The notes: generated by a model not told the origin, from the letters alone. DNA of 64,000 nt from Lysobacterales bacterium (GCA_016721015.1 JADKJL010000001.1:868001-932000), one strand, 5' to 3'; numbered from the stretch's first letter, positions 1 to 8,724 are shown. Numbers and translations: made by a program.

Positions 1-119
1 ATCAACATGCCGTCGGCCGACAGGTTGCCTACGCGACCCATGACTTCACCGGTCATCTTGTTGGTGACCGGGATGGTCACAAAGGCGGCCTTGCGCGGTG
101 AGCGTCGATATTCGTTCAT
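1..119 (-). CDS. PilZ-domain protein, N-terminal fragment cut by the window edge
   Basis: Reading leftward from an ATG at 119-117, the first 39 codons begin MNEYRRSPRKAAFVTIPVTN and stay open to the edge. The RRxxR-like arginine cluster near the start followed by a short beta-strand and a GRVGNLSADG segment is the pattern of a PilZ domain (RxxxR plus D/NxSxxG), the c-di-GMP receptor fold. The gene lies 11 bases downstream of the DUF1631 gene on the same strand, so the two are probably cotranscribed. Only the first part of the domain is visible, so ligand binding cannot be judged. Confidence 0.7.
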   Translation of the reverse strand, partial: MNEYRRSPRKAAFVTIPVTNKMTGEVMGRVGNLSADGML

Positions 120-130
120 CGGAGAGGCCC

Positions 131-2656
131 TCAGGTTGATGCCGGCAGGGCGCTGCGACCCGAAAATTGCTGCAGCGTGCTCATGATCGCTTTCCACGCG
201 CGATCGATGAGACCGTCCGGCTCATCCTTGTGCAAGCGAACCTGGCCGGAAACCAGATCCTTTGCCAGTTGCTCGATCGACTTTTCATCCGAGCGGGCGC
301 CGCGCTGGTTGGTGAACAGGCAGCGTCCGGTCACGGTGGAGAACCATGCCAGCTTGCGCCGCACGCTACTGCCCTGCTGGTTTGTCACGAAGTCGAACCA
401 GGTGCCAAACGGCAAGGTGCGAATACGCTGAACCATTTCCTTCTCGGCCGCCGACAAGCTCGATGGCTTGATTGCGTTCGCCTTGTCGCTTGCGGATTTG
501 CCCGTCGTCGGCGAATCACCACCCAGACGCGTCTTGCTCTTGAGGGTATGCGCCAGTTCGGTATGACTGGTTTTCTTCTCGATCGAAACCGGATCGAACA
601 ATTTTGAGACGACCGCTTCGATTTCATCACTGTGCAGGCCAACCTGCTGCAGGCCGCTGCGGACTTCCTCGCGAACCTTGACGTCGACATTGGCGATGTC
701 GGCTCCTGAGCCGATCTGCATGAGCTGGTCGGCGACTGCGAGGCAGCGCCGATAGGCCTGGCTGTCCTCGCCCTGGCGCAACAGGGTCAGGGCGAGGACA
801 TCGGTCCACGCCTGTTCGAGCACGGCGCGCACCATCGGCGCGGGTTTGCCGCGCTTGAGCAGGCGCGCGATTGCCGCATTCGCCTGCTCGCGTGACAGGT
901 CGAGGCGTTCGCGCCCCTTGGCTGCATCGATGTGCCGACGTTCGGTGATTTCGGCGCGCCGGGTCACCTGGGACATGTAGCGTCCAAGGTCATCCAGCAA
1001 CGATTCCATCAGACCGAGGTCACCGTTGAACTCGTTGGTGACCCGATCGACCATCGAAGTCATCGTGTCGACGAGGCCGTTGTCGGTCTCTTCATCGCCC
1101 ATCCACAATGCACTCGCTTCGGCGACGTTGTTTAGCAACTGGCGTGCCGGATGGTTGCGCTGGGTGAAGAAGTGTTTGTCGCTGATTGCGCTGCGCAGAA
1201 CCGGCACCTGCAGCTTGGTGATCAGATCCCGGCTGGATTGGTGCGAGGCGAGGTTCGAGCCGATGTAGTCGAACAACATGCCGACCAGATCGATCGTGTC
1301 GGAATCCTCCTCGGTCAGCGCGGGCGCCTTGCCATCGGGACTCTGAGCGCGCAACTGCTGGAGCAGATCCTGCTTGAGATGCGTGACGCTGCGGGAGACG
1401 GTCTTGCCGTCCTGCTGCAAATTCCGGACCGGGTCGGTTTGCAGCTTGCCGAGCATTTCCTGCAGCTCATTGCGGCTGACCATCCCGTGCGCCGGTGCCG
1501 GCGCCGGCGGGGTGCCGAGCTCGCGCCTGCGTTCGGCGAGCAGGCCACGCAGGGAGCTGAACAATTCGGGGTCGGACGTGTCATCAGGCGCTGCGGCTGA
1601 TCCGGCTTTGTAGCCGGATCTGGGCGCCAATGGAGGTTGCGAGGCGCTCGCATGAGCGGAGCCCGCGGGTCCGCGTGAGGCACCCGCCTGATCGGAACCA
1701 GGCGCCGGATGCGAACCGGTGTATGACATCGGTTGGTTGGGTACTTGGGCGCCGGTTGGCGAAGGATTGGCAGCGCCGCCACGGTTCATCGGTGCGCCGT
1801 AGCCCGTGGCAATGTTGCCCGACGGACGCGCCGGGCTGGCTGGCGCGTTGCCTGGCTTTTCTTCTGTTACTGCTTTCGCCTCGGTTGATGCCGCCTCGCC
1901 ATCCGTGCTGACCGGACTCCTCTGCTGTCCGCTGCGCTGGGTCTGGAAATGCAGATTCGGCAGCACGCCCTGATCGCTGAGATACCGATTGCAGGTTTCG
2001 TAGAACTGGCCAATCGTGGCCATGACGACCGTGTCGAAGTCATGGAATACCTGGATTCGATCCTGCTGATCCAGATCCAGATCACTCAGCGAGTGCTGGA
2101 GGGCCCTGGCCAGCGCCAGCGGGCCGAGCGGCATCTCGTCTGAATCGAAGGCAGGCCGACCTGCGATGACGCCGAGTCGATGGCCGAGAAGGTAGAGGTC
2201 CGAGGTATGCCGGATTTCCGCCTTGTTCGCGATGTCCTGGGTAGCCAGCGAGATCTCGAGATCCCGCGAATCGACCAGTTCGAGTTTGGTTGGGGTGCGA
2301 TCCCGACGGGCCGAGGGTGCCGTGGTCTTGGCTTCGATCTGGTCGATCTGGGCAAGGCTTGATTCGAGGTGGATCAGGAAGCGCGGCACGATGTCGGCCT
2401 TGCCGCGCTTGATTTCACGAATGGCCTCGAAAAGCCGGGCTTGCTGGACATTGTTGCGCGCGCAATCAGCTTGCTTGAACAGGCGTTGCTCGACTTCGTC
2501 AAACAACTGCCCGAGCGCGGCTTCGAAATAAGCCGTGCGTTCCTGCAGCCCATCCAGCAGCAATCGCACTCGCCTCGGCAGAGTGCGTTCGGCCAGACGC
2601 GTGAAACGCACTTTGACTTCAGCTTTCTCGACGGATCCGTTTGCTGGTTGTTTCAC
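131..2656 (-). CDS. DUF1631 family protein
   Basis: The 841-residue protein has the make-up of the DUF1631 family found in many beta- and gammaproteobacteria: a helical N-terminal region (about 15-240), a long low-complexity Pro/Ser/Gly/Ala-rich linker (about 245-390), and a helical C-terminal region ending in a conserved block around LPFGTWFDFV, LAWFSTVTG and RCLFTNQRG. No signal peptide, transmembrane segment or catalytic motif is apparent, so it is probably cytoplasmic. The biochemical function of the family is not established as far as I know. The immediate downstream neighbour is a PilZ-domain gene, which suggests, as inference only, a link to c-di-GMP signalling or surface behaviour. 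Confidence 0.8.
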   Translation of the reverse strand: MKQPANGSVEKAEVKVRFTRLAERTLPRRVRLLLDGLQERTAYFEAALGQLFDEVEQRLFKQADCARNNVQQARLFEAIREIKRGKADIVPRFLIHLESSLAQIDQIEAKTTAPSARRDRTPTKLELVDSRDLEISLATQDIANKAEIRHTSDLYLLGHRLGVIAGRPAFDSDEMPLGPLALARALQHSLSDLDLDQQDRIQVFHDFDTVVMATIGQFYETCNRYLSDQGVLPNLHFQTQRSGQQRSPVSTDGEAASTEAKAVTEEKPGNAPASPARPSGNIATGYGAPMNRGGAANPSPTGAQVPNQPMSYTGSHPAPGSDQAGASRGPAGSAHASASQPPLAPRSGYKAGSAAAPDDTSDPELFSSLRGLLAERRRELGTPPAPAPAHGMVSRNELQEMLGKLQTDPVRNLQQDGKTVSRSVTHLKQDLLQQLRAQSPDGKAPALTEEDSDTIDLVGMLFDYIGSNLASHQSSRDLITKLQVPVLRSAISDKHFFTQRNHPARQLLNNVAEASALWMGDEETDNGLVDTMTSMVDRVTNEFNGDLGLMESLLDDLGRYMSQVTRRAEITERRHIDAAKGRERLDLSREQANAAIARLLKRGKPAPMVRAVLEQAWTDVLALTLLRQGEDSQAYRRCLAVADQLMQIGSGADIANVDVKVREEVRSGLQQVGLHSDEIEAVVSKLFDPVSIEKKTSHTELAHTLKSKTRLGGDSPTTGKSASDKANAIKPSSLSAAEKEMVQRIRTLPFGTWFDFVTNQQGSSVRRKLAWFSTVTGRCLFTNQRGARSDEKSIEQLAKDLVSGQVRLHKDEPDGLIDRAWKAIMSTLQQFSGRSALPAST

Positions 2657-2736
2657 GCTTCACCTCGCCCCCGTGCAGCCCGCATTCTTGCATGTTGGCG
2701 AGGAGCGCAACAGGTGCGGCTGAGCGGGAAAGCTGC

Positions 2737-4521
2737 CTATCGGGCCGACCAGGTCACCTCAAGGAAACCTGAACGTCCCGGTGTGGTGTAGCCGTATGCC
2801 AGCTCGTAGTCCCGGTCAGTCAGGTTCTCGATGCGGGCAAGCAGTTTCAATTGCGGACTGAGCGTCCAAGTGGCGCGCAGGTTTACGAGGGTATAGCCGG
2901 CGAGTTCGATGCCGCCCACATCCGCGCGTTTGCCCGAGCCAATCAACTCGGCGCCCGCACGAAACGATTCGCCGAACGAACGATCCAGCGTGCCTGTGAA
3001 TTTCTGTTTCGGGCGGCGCAGCAATGGTGTATCGGTGTCTGCGTTGCGCGGATCCTGCCAGGTGAACGCCGTATCCAACAACCATGCTCCGAGTGTCTTG
3101 TCATAGCCGAGTTCAACACCCTTGATGCGAGCGCGGGCGACATTCTCGGCCTGGAAATCGACGCCGCTGAAACTGATCAGGTTGCTGACCCGGGTCGAAT
3201 GGATATTGGCCTTGATGTGCTGGGCCTGTCCCGGGGTGAACTCGAAGCCGACTTCGCTGCTGCGCGATTCCTCCGGTTCGAGATTCGGATTGCCGGCGTA
3301 CAACCCGCCAAAACCCGGTGAATACTGTTCGTTGAGCGTCGGCCCGCGGAAGCCCTGGCCGTAGCTCGCATAAGCACGCATCACGTCATTGAAGTGCCAG
3401 CCGGCAGCGATCGAACCCGTCGTGTGCCTGCCGAAGATGCTGTTGTCATCCGTGCGCAGCGATACTTCGCTGTCGAAAGGTTTCGCTTTGACCTGCCAGC
3501 CGGCATACACGCCCGTGTTGTTGCGCTTTTCACGATAGGTAGCGCGGTTCTCGCCTTGCTCGCGCATCGAGTCGATGCCGAGGATAAGGTGCTGTTGCTG
3601 CGAAAGCGCGATCTCGTTCTGCCAGCCGATCGAGGTGCGACGCGACGCGTAGGCGGCGTAGTACGCGGGCGTTGCATAGTCCTCGCTGCTGCGTCCCGCG
3701 CTCAGGCGATGCCGCCACGCGGGGGTGATGGCGCCGCTCAGCGAGAGGTTGAGGGCCTGTTCGGTGAAGTCGGAATAGCCGCCGGAGAATTCAGCGGTGC
3801 CCTGGCTGCGCATATAAGCGCCTTCGAGGGTCTGCTCGCCCACGCGCTGATCGGCACGGGCCGCGAGATGGCGATTGCGCAGGCCGTGATCCTTGTCCTC
3901 GTAGCCGTAGCCGTTTTCGTTCTGGCTCGGGAAGCCGTCCACATCGCGGGCACCGATCTGGATGCTGTAGCCGCCGCGTTCGCCACGATGCCCGATGCCA
4001 ACATCAGCCTTCGCATCGCCGTAACTGCCATAGCCCAGCGCAATCCGTGGACCGTCGAGCTTGCGCGTGAAAATCTGGATCACGCCACCGATCGCGTCCG
4101 AACCCCAGTAGCTGGCGCGCGGCCCGCGCACGATTTCGATGCGCTCAACCGTCGCGAGCGGCAGGGTTTCCCAGGTGAAGGCGCCGGTGCCGAGGGCCGA
4201 CACACGCACACCGTCAATCAAGACGAGGACGTGGTTGTTGTTGGTGCCGCGCAGGAAGATCGAAGTCTGCCCGCCGGGTCCGCCGGTGCGGGCGATGTCG
4301 ACCCCAGCCTGCAGGCGCAGCAGATCACTGATGTCGCGCGTGGCGCTGGCTTCGATGTCATCGCGGGTGATCACGCTGACATCGGCCAGCGTATCGTCGA
4401 CGGTCTGTGTGAAGCGTGTCGCCGTGACCACGATTTCGGGTTGCAGGTTCGCCTCATCGGCGAGGGCGGTGCCGCTGAAGGCGGCAAGGATGCTTAAAGA
4501 CAAAAGGGAATAACGATGCAT
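2737..4521 (-). CDS. btuB: TonB-dependent vitamin B12 outer-membrane receptor BtuB
   Basis: This 594-residue outer-membrane receptor would import cobalamin using energy from TonB. It has a signal peptide (about 1-21, ending TALA), a VVTATR segment at 31-36 typical of the TonB-box region, a plug domain (about 40-150, with SIFLRGTNNNHVLVLIDGVR and the ERIEIVRGPRASYWGSDAIG type signature), and a beta-barrel to the end. General TonB receptors are often larger; this length and plug match BtuB (about 600 residues). The strongest support for the substrate is the cobalamin riboswitch in the leader just upstream. The ATG at 4521 is preceded by a GGAG-like site about 8 bases away. No B12 synthesis genes are next to it. 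Confidence 0.92.
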   Translation of the reverse strand: MHRYSLLSLSILAAFSGTALADEANLQPEIVVTATRFTQTVDDTLADVSVITRDDIEASATRDISDLLRLQAGVDIARTGGPGGQTSIFLRGTNNNHVLVLIDGVRVSALGTGAFTWETLPLATVERIEIVRGPRASYWGSDAIGGVIQIFTRKLDGPRIALGYGSYGDAKADVGIGHRGERGGYSIQIGARDVDGFPSQNENGYGYEDKDHGLRNRHLAARADQRVGEQTLEGAYMRSQGTAEFSGGYSDFTEQALNLSLSGAITPAWRHRLSAGRSSEDYATPAYYAAYASRRTSIGWQNEIALSQQQHLILGIDSMREQGENRATYREKRNNTGVYAGWQVKAKPFDSEVSLRTDDNSIFGRHTTGSIAAGWHFNDVMRAYASYGQGFRGPTLNEQYSPGFGGLYAGNPNLEPEESRSSEVGFEFTPGQAQHIKANIHSTRVSNLISFSGVDFQAENVARARIKGVELGYDKTLGAWLLDTAFTWQDPRNADTDTPLLRRPKQKFTGTLDRSFGESFRAGAELIGSGKRADVGGIELAGYTLVNLRATWTLSPQLKLLARIENLTDRDYELAYGYTTPGRSGFLEVTWSAR

Positions 4522-4661
4522 GTTGGGAATCTCCGAACGCTCACCCGCGGAAACCAGATGCAGCGACGGATCAACAAGCGTGCGCGGACGTGAGCCACGA
4601 ATGCCCGTCCGTTGCCCGCCGCAACGCCTGGAACGATCGACGTCATCGACGTCAGCCTCAA

Positions 4662-4860
4662 GGCCGGTCTCCGGGCTTGCAAGCGATGCGGATGCATCGG
4701 CCTGATCACCTTCCCGTGCAAAGCACAGTGGTCAATCGATCAGGTTTGGCTTGCCTACCGTTGCGGGGGCAGCGCCGGAGTTGTTGAAGAGTGCGATCAG
4801 CAAAGCTCGCAAAAACAACGCACCGGCTTCCCGTTTCACCCGATCAAACGATCAGGCACC
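4662..4860 (-). promoter_or_regulatory. Cobalamin (AdoCbl-type) riboswitch in the btuB leader
   Basis: Read on the minus strand, the leader holds the conserved cobalamin riboswitch blocks in the right order: GGTGCC at the 5' end (4860), GGTGAAACGGGAAGCCGGTG, then GCTGCCCCCGCAACGGTA, CCACTGTG, a GGGAAGG block, and the B12 box AGCCCGGAGACCGGCC near 4662-4678. Downstream, before the btuB ATG at 4521, lies a small CGTTGC/GCAACG stem that could belong to the expression platform. The expected behaviour for this class is repression of btuB when cobalamin is plentiful. Whether control acts on translation or transcription is not clear; no T-run terminator is visible. Confidence 0.93.
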
Positions 4861-4889
4861 TTTGGCGGCGCGCAGTGTAACTGAAAGCC

Positions 4890-4987
4890 GGGAGTGGGGA
4901 GTTGGGAGTGGGGAGTGGGGAGTGGGGAGTGGGGAGTCGGGAATCGGGAATCGGGAATCGGGAATCGGGAATCGGGAATCGGGAATC
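4890..4987. repeat. Array of 14 tandem G-rich heptamers
   Basis: Fourteen contiguous 7-base units fill these 98 bases exactly: seven GGGAGTN units (G, T, G, G, G, G, C at the last position) followed by seven identical GGGAATC units. The G-triplets recur every seven bases with four-base loops, so the plus strand can in principle form G-quadruplexes. GGGNATC heptamers have been reported as enriched in Xanthomonas and Nostoc genomes. The array lies between the btuB riboswitch and the end of the VWA gene, where it may act as a spacer, stall site or slippage hot spot; no function is shown by the sequence. Confidence 0.9.
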
Positions 4988-4990
4988 GGC

Positions 4991-5061
4991 AGGAAGTGGC
5001 TTCAGCCACGATGCCTTTGCTTGAAATCACGCCAGAAGCATCGCGGCTGAAGCCGCTTCCT
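4991..5061. repeat. REP-like pair of inverted palindromic hairpins
   Basis: Two 24-base arms (4991-5014 and 5038-5061) are inverted copies of each other at 22 of 24 positions. Each arm is itself a small hairpin: GTGGC-TTCA-GCCAC in the left and GCGGC-TGAA-GCCGC in the right. The two differing positions are paired with each other inside each hairpin (T-A in one arm, C-G in the other), so base pairing is kept. The core resembles the extragenic palindromes common in Pseudomonas and Xanthomonadaceae. It starts just after the heptamer array and ends 24 bases from the stop of the VWA gene. Confidence 0.85.
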
Positions 5062-5085
5062 ACAACAACATGAAGCCGTGGTGCA

Positions 5086-6261
5086 CTACCTGGCCAGATA
5101 GCGCATCGCGTCAGCGAGGCCGTGCGGGGTCAACGGGTACATCTTGTCGTCGACCAGCTTGCGGACGAAATCGGTAGAGGGCGTGTAATGCCAGCGATCG
5201 ACTGGCGTCGGGTTGATCCAGGCGACCTTGCGAAAGCGTTCTTTCAGCCGCTGGAACCAGACCGAGCCGGCCTCTTCATTCCAGTACTCGACGCTGCCGC
5301 CGGCGTGGGTGATCTCGTACGGACCCATCGCCGCATCACCGACAAAGATGACCTTGTGATCGGGGTTGTAGCGGCGCAGCACTTCGCGGGTCGAGGTTGC
5401 CTCGCTGCCGCGACGCAGGTTGTCGCGCCAGACGTGATCGTAGATGAAGTTGTGGAAATAGAAATGTTCCAGCCGCTTGAACTCCGATTTGGCCGCACCG
5501 AACAGCGATTCGCAGGCGTAAACGTGTTCGTCCATCGAGCCGCCGACATCGAGGAACAGCAATACCTTGACCGCATTGTGACGCTCGGGACGCAGGCGGA
5601 TATCGAGCATGCCGCCTTCGCGCGCGGTCGCTGCAATCGTGCCATCCAGATCGAGTTCTTCGGCGGCTCCCTCGCGGGCGAACCGGCGCAGCCGACGCAG
5701 GGCAATTTTCAGATTGCGCGGACCGAGTTCGGCATCGGCATCGAGATTGCGGTAGATGCGCTGATCCCAGACCTTGGCCGCCATGCGCCCGCCGCCTTGC
5801 GCGCCAACGCGGATGCCGCCGGGATGAAAGCCTCCCGCTCCAAACGGACTCGTCCCGCCGGTGCCGATCCAGCGATTGCCGCCGGAATGACGTTCCTTTT
5901 GTTCCTCCAGCCGCTTGCGGAACTCCTCCATGAGTCTGTCGAGGCCGCCGAGCGATTCGATCTTGGCCTTCTCCTCGTCGCTGAGCAGGCGCTGCATGCT
6001 TTGCCGAAGCCAGTCATCGGGAATCGCTGCGAGTTGTTCCGGGCCAATGGATTCGATGCCGCCGAGATACTGAGCGAACGCGCGATCGAAGCGGTCGTAG
6101 TGGCGTTCATCCTTGACCAGGATCGTGCGCGCAAGGCCGTGCAGCGCTTCGGGATCGGCGAAGGCGAAATCGGCATCCAGCGCGGCCATGAAATCCAGCC
6201 ACTCGCGCAAGCTTACCGGCACACGAGCCGAGCGCAGCGCTTCGAAAAGTCCGATCAGCAT
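5086..6261 (-). CDS. VWA domain-containing CoxE-like protein
   Basis: The protein (391 residues) belongs to the CoxE-type VWA family that works with MoxR AAA+ ATPases, thought to act as a chaperone-like pair in maturation or assembly of target proteins. The N-terminal helical part is followed by a Gly-rich segment (about 126-160) and a VWA domain whose metal-site motif DVGGSMD lies at 238-244; DxGxS in place of DxSxS is usual in this subfamily. No signal peptide is present, so it is probably cytoplasmic. Its start lies 6 bases after the stop of the MoxR gene, which argues for one transcript and joint function. The client is unknown. Confidence 0.85.
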   Translation of the reverse strand: MLIGLFEALRSARVPVSLREWLDFMAALDADFAFADPEALHGLARTILVKDERHYDRFDRAFAQYLGGIESIGPEQLAAIPDDWLRQSMQRLLSDEEKAKIESLGGLDRLMEEFRKRLEEQKERHSGGNRWIGTGGTSPFGAGGFHPGGIRVGAQGGGRMAAKVWDQRIYRNLDADAELGPRNLKIALRRLRRFAREGAAEELDLDGTIAATAREGGMLDIRLRPERHNAVKVLLFLDVGGSMDEHVYACESLFGAAKSEFKRLEHFYFHNFIYDHVWRDNLRRGSEATSTREVLRRYNPDHKVIFVGDAAMGPYEITHAGGSVEYWNEEAGSVWFQRLKERFRKVAWINPTPVDRWHYTPSTDFVRKLVDDKMYPLTPHGLADAMRYLAR

Positions 6262-6267
6262 GATCGA

Positions 6268-7116
6268 CTACGCGCGACTCTGGCGCCGGTGCATGAAAGC
6301 AAGGCGTTCGAGCAACTGGACATCCTGCTCGTTCTTGATCAGTGCGCCGTACAGCGGCGGAATCGCCTTGGCCGCATCACGTTCGCGCAGTGCGGAAAGG
6401 GGGATCTGGTCGGCCAGCAGCAACTTGAGCCAGTCGATCAATTCGGACGTCGATGGCTTCTTCTTCAGGCCCGGCACGTCGCGCAATTCGAAGAACATTT
6501 CGAGCGCGCGCGAAACCAGATCCTCGGCGATCTTCGGGAAATGCACAGCGACGACGCTTTCGAGCGTGGCCCGATCCGGAAACGCGATGTAATGGAAGAA
6601 GCAGCGACGCAAAAAGGCGTCGGGCAACTCCTTCTCGTTGTTCGAAGTGATGACGATGATCGGACGCTGGCGCGCACGCACGGTCTCGCCGGTCTCATAG
6701 ACATGGAATTCCATGCGGTCAAGTTCGAGCAGCAGGTCATTTGGAAATTCAATGTCGGCCTTGTCGATCTCGTCGATCAGCAACACCGCGCGCTGATCCG
6801 AATCAAAGGCCTCCCACATCTTGCCGCGCCGGATATAGTTGCCGACATCCTGCACCCGCGGATCGCCCAGTTGCGAATCGCGCAGGCGGCTGACCGCGTC
6901 GTATTCGTAAAGCCCTTGCTGGGCCTTGGTCGTCGACTTCACGTGCCAGGTGTAGAGCGGCGCCTCGATGGCACGCGCCACCTCCTCGGCGAGCAGGGTC
7001 TTGCCGGTGCCCGGCTCGCCCTTGATCAGCAAGGGCCGCTCAAGCGTGATCGCCGCATTGACGGCGAGCTTGAGTTCATCGGTGGCGACATAACGATCGG
7101 TGCCGGAAAACTTCAT
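6268..7116 (-). CDS. MoxR-family AAA+ ATPase, partner of the adjacent VWA protein
   Basis: This 282-residue AAA+ ATPase has a Walker A motif GEPGTGKT at 33-40, Walker B VLLIDEIDKA at 111-120, a sensor segment IVITSNNEKELPDAFLRRC, and a C-terminal helical lid. Length and motif spacing fit the short MoxR subgroup that pairs with CoxE-like VWA proteins. It sits 39 bases after the CPXCG gene and 6 bases before the VWA gene, all on one strand. The energy-dependent remodelling role is known for the family; the specific substrate cannot be read from the sequence. It is distinct from the second MoxR at 44342-45328, which belongs to the Bat-type operon. Confidence 0.88.
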   Translation of the reverse strand: MKFSGTDRYVATDELKLAVNAAITLERPLLIKGEPGTGKTLLAEEVARAIEAPLYTWHVKSTTKAQQGLYEYDAVSRLRDSQLGDPRVQDVGNYIRRGKMWEAFDSDQRAVLLIDEIDKADIEFPNDLLLELDRMEFHVYETGETVRARQRPIIVITSNNEKELPDAFLRRCFFHYIAFPDRATLESVVAVHFPKIAEDLVSRALEMFFELRDVPGLKKKPSTSELIDWLKLLLADQIPLSALRERDAAKAIPPLYGALIKNEQDVQLLERLAFMHRRQSRA

Positions 7117-7155
7117 GGATGGGGTTCCTGCAATTTCGAAAACGGGAGATGTCTG

Positions 7156-7344
7156 CTAATCGCGATCTGTTGCCGTATTCACATCGAGCAATTCGCCGTC
7201 ATCGCCGACGCGGACGCGCACCTCGATCGGCCGGCAGCAGATCGCGCAATCCTCGATATAGGCCTGGCTTCCGGCCGAGCAGTCGACCGAACTCTCGTAG
7301 CTCTCGCCGCAATACGGGCAGTGCAGGGTGATGGCATCAAGCAT
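7156..7344 (-). CDS. CPXCG motif-containing cysteine-rich small protein
   Basis: From the ATG at 7344 this is a 62-residue acidic protein beginning MLDAITLHCPYCGESYE. It carries a CPYCG knuckle near the N-terminus and a second CAICC pair about 25 residues later, the layout of the CPXCG small protein family (probable zinc ribbon). A longer reading frame exists upstream, but it would run back into hemW. The ATG at 7344 overlaps the hemW stop by only 8 bases and places the conserved motif at the start. Function is unknown for the family; translational coupling to hemW is likely. Confidence 0.82.
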   Translation of the reverse strand: MLDAITLHCPYCGESYESSVDCSAGSQAYIEDCAICCRPIEVRVRVGDDGELLDVNTATDRD

Positions 7345-8530
7345 GATGGTTTTTGGACTCCTCGGCCGATGCGGGAAGAAACAGGGCAATCACGTCATTG
7401 AGGAAGCGTTGACCGGATTCGGTGGTGCGAAGGATGTCGGCATCTTCGCTGATCCATCCGCGTGATCGCGCCGCTTCAACTATCGGGGCGATCGTGTCGA
7501 TGGCAAGACCGCTGCGCAGTGAGAATTCGCCCATCGGCACGCCATCGACAAGGCGCAGCGCGTTCATCATGTACTCGAACGGCAGGTCGATCGGCGCCAG
7601 TGCCACGTCGCTGGCGATACCTCGTGGCTGCCCTGCATGTTCGAGAAAGGCGCGCGGCGTGCGCTGCTTGGCGCGACGCTTGATGATTCCGCTCACCGCA
7701 TCACTGAGCTTGCCGTGGGCGCCTGCGCCGATACCCAGATAGTCGCCAAACTGCCAGTAGTTGAGGTTGTGTTGCGAGCGTCGACCGGCTTGCGCATACG
7801 CCGAGATCTCATACTGCGCATAGCCCGCGCCAGCCAGCATCTGCTGGCAATGCTCCTGCATGTCCCAGGCGGTATCACTGTCGGGAAGTGCCGGTGGACG
7901 CGAGGCAAATGCGGTGTTCGGCTCGATGGTGAGTTGATAGTGCGAAATATGCGTTGGTGCCAGCGCAATGGCCTGTTCGATATCGCGCGCGGCACCGGCC
8001 AGATCCTGCCCAGGCAACGCATACATCAGATCGATATTGAAATTGTCGAAACCGGCTGCGCGGGCTTCGCCGACGACGCGTGCCGCATCACTGGCCGAAT
8101 GGATGCGCCCGAGCCGGCGCAGCTTGTCGTCATCGAAACTCTGCACGCCAAAGCTGATGCGATTGATCCCGGCGGCGAGATAGCCATCGAAGCGACCATG
8201 CTCGACCGTACCCGGATTGGTCTCGAGGGTGATCTCGATACTGCGATCGAACGACACTCGGTCGGCAACGCCATCAAGAATCCGCCCGATCGATGATGGC
8301 GAAAACAGGCTCGGCGTTCCGCCGCCAAAGAAAATGCTGTGCAGCCCGCGCCCGCCCAGCGCATCGGCAAAATCGATCAGGTCGCGATCCAGATCGGCCA
8401 GCAACGCGGCGACATAGGCCTCCTGCGGAATCCCGCCCACTTGCGCGTGCGAGTTGAAATCACAGTACGGACATTTCTTCACGCACCAAGGGATATGGAT
8501 GTACAGCGACAGGGGCGGGGCGATCAACAT
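7337..8530 (-). CDS. hemW: Radical SAM heme chaperone HemW
   Basis: The 397-residue protein has the HemW signature: a CxxxCxxC iron-sulfur motif (Cys16, Cys20, Cys23 in HIPWCVKKCPYCDF), a GGGTP S-adenosylmethionine motif at 69-73, the radical SAM barrel, and the C-terminal HemW domain. It resembles coproporphyrinogen dehydrogenase HemN but is shorter at the N-terminus and has the HemW form of the cluster motif; HemW binds heme and delivers it to target enzymes. In many proteobacteria hemW follows rdgB; here rdgB is 7 kb away on the same strand with the accessory island between them. It is first of the run hemW-CPXCG-MoxR-VWA. Confidence 0.92.
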   Translation of the reverse strand: MLIAPPLSLYIHIPWCVKKCPYCDFNSHAQVGGIPQEAYVAALLADLDRDLIDFADALGGRGLHSIFFGGGTPSLFSPSSIGRILDGVADRVSFDRSIEITLETNPGTVEHGRFDGYLAAGINRISFGVQSFDDDKLRRLGRIHSASDAARVVGEARAAGFDNFNIDLMYALPGQDLAGAARDIEQAIALAPTHISHYQLTIEPNTAFASRPPALPDSDTAWDMQEHCQQMLAGAGYAQYEISAYAQAGRRSQHNLNYWQFGDYLGIGAGAHGKLSDAVSGIIKRRAKQRTPRAFLEHAGQPRGIASDVALAPIDLPFEYMMNALRLVDGVPMGEFSLRSGLAIDTIAPIVEAARSRGWISEDADILRTTESGQRFLNDVIALFLPASAEESKNHHA

Positions 8531-8724
8531 CCGCGCATTGTAGCCTCCGCCTTGGCGGGCAGCGCATCGGATGAGATGGGAACTGTCGGGACGGTTTAGC
8601 GTCCGGCCAGGTGCACTTTGGCCTGGAGCGCTTATTCGAAACGCGCTCAGGTTCCAGTTTCGGTGTTTCCTGACGTCATGCTTGAGTGGCGCGCGAATTT
8701 ACACGCGCAATTGCGAAACATCCG

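Noticed and set aside
3394..4497. A 367-codon plus-strand frame opposite btuB
   Set aside because: No ribosome site and no domain; btuB on the other strand has a signal peptide, plug motifs and a riboswitch.
4890..4987. The heptamer array as a possible CRISPR
   Set aside because: Units are 7 bases long, contiguous and without spacers; no cas genes are nearby.
5122..7401. A 759-codon open frame on the plus strand, the longest antisense frame in the window
   Set aside because: It lies exactly opposite the MoxR, VWA and CPXCG genes, which have clear Walker, VWA and CPXCG motifs. In GC-rich DNA the frame opposite a real gene often stays open; its protein shows no recognisable domain.
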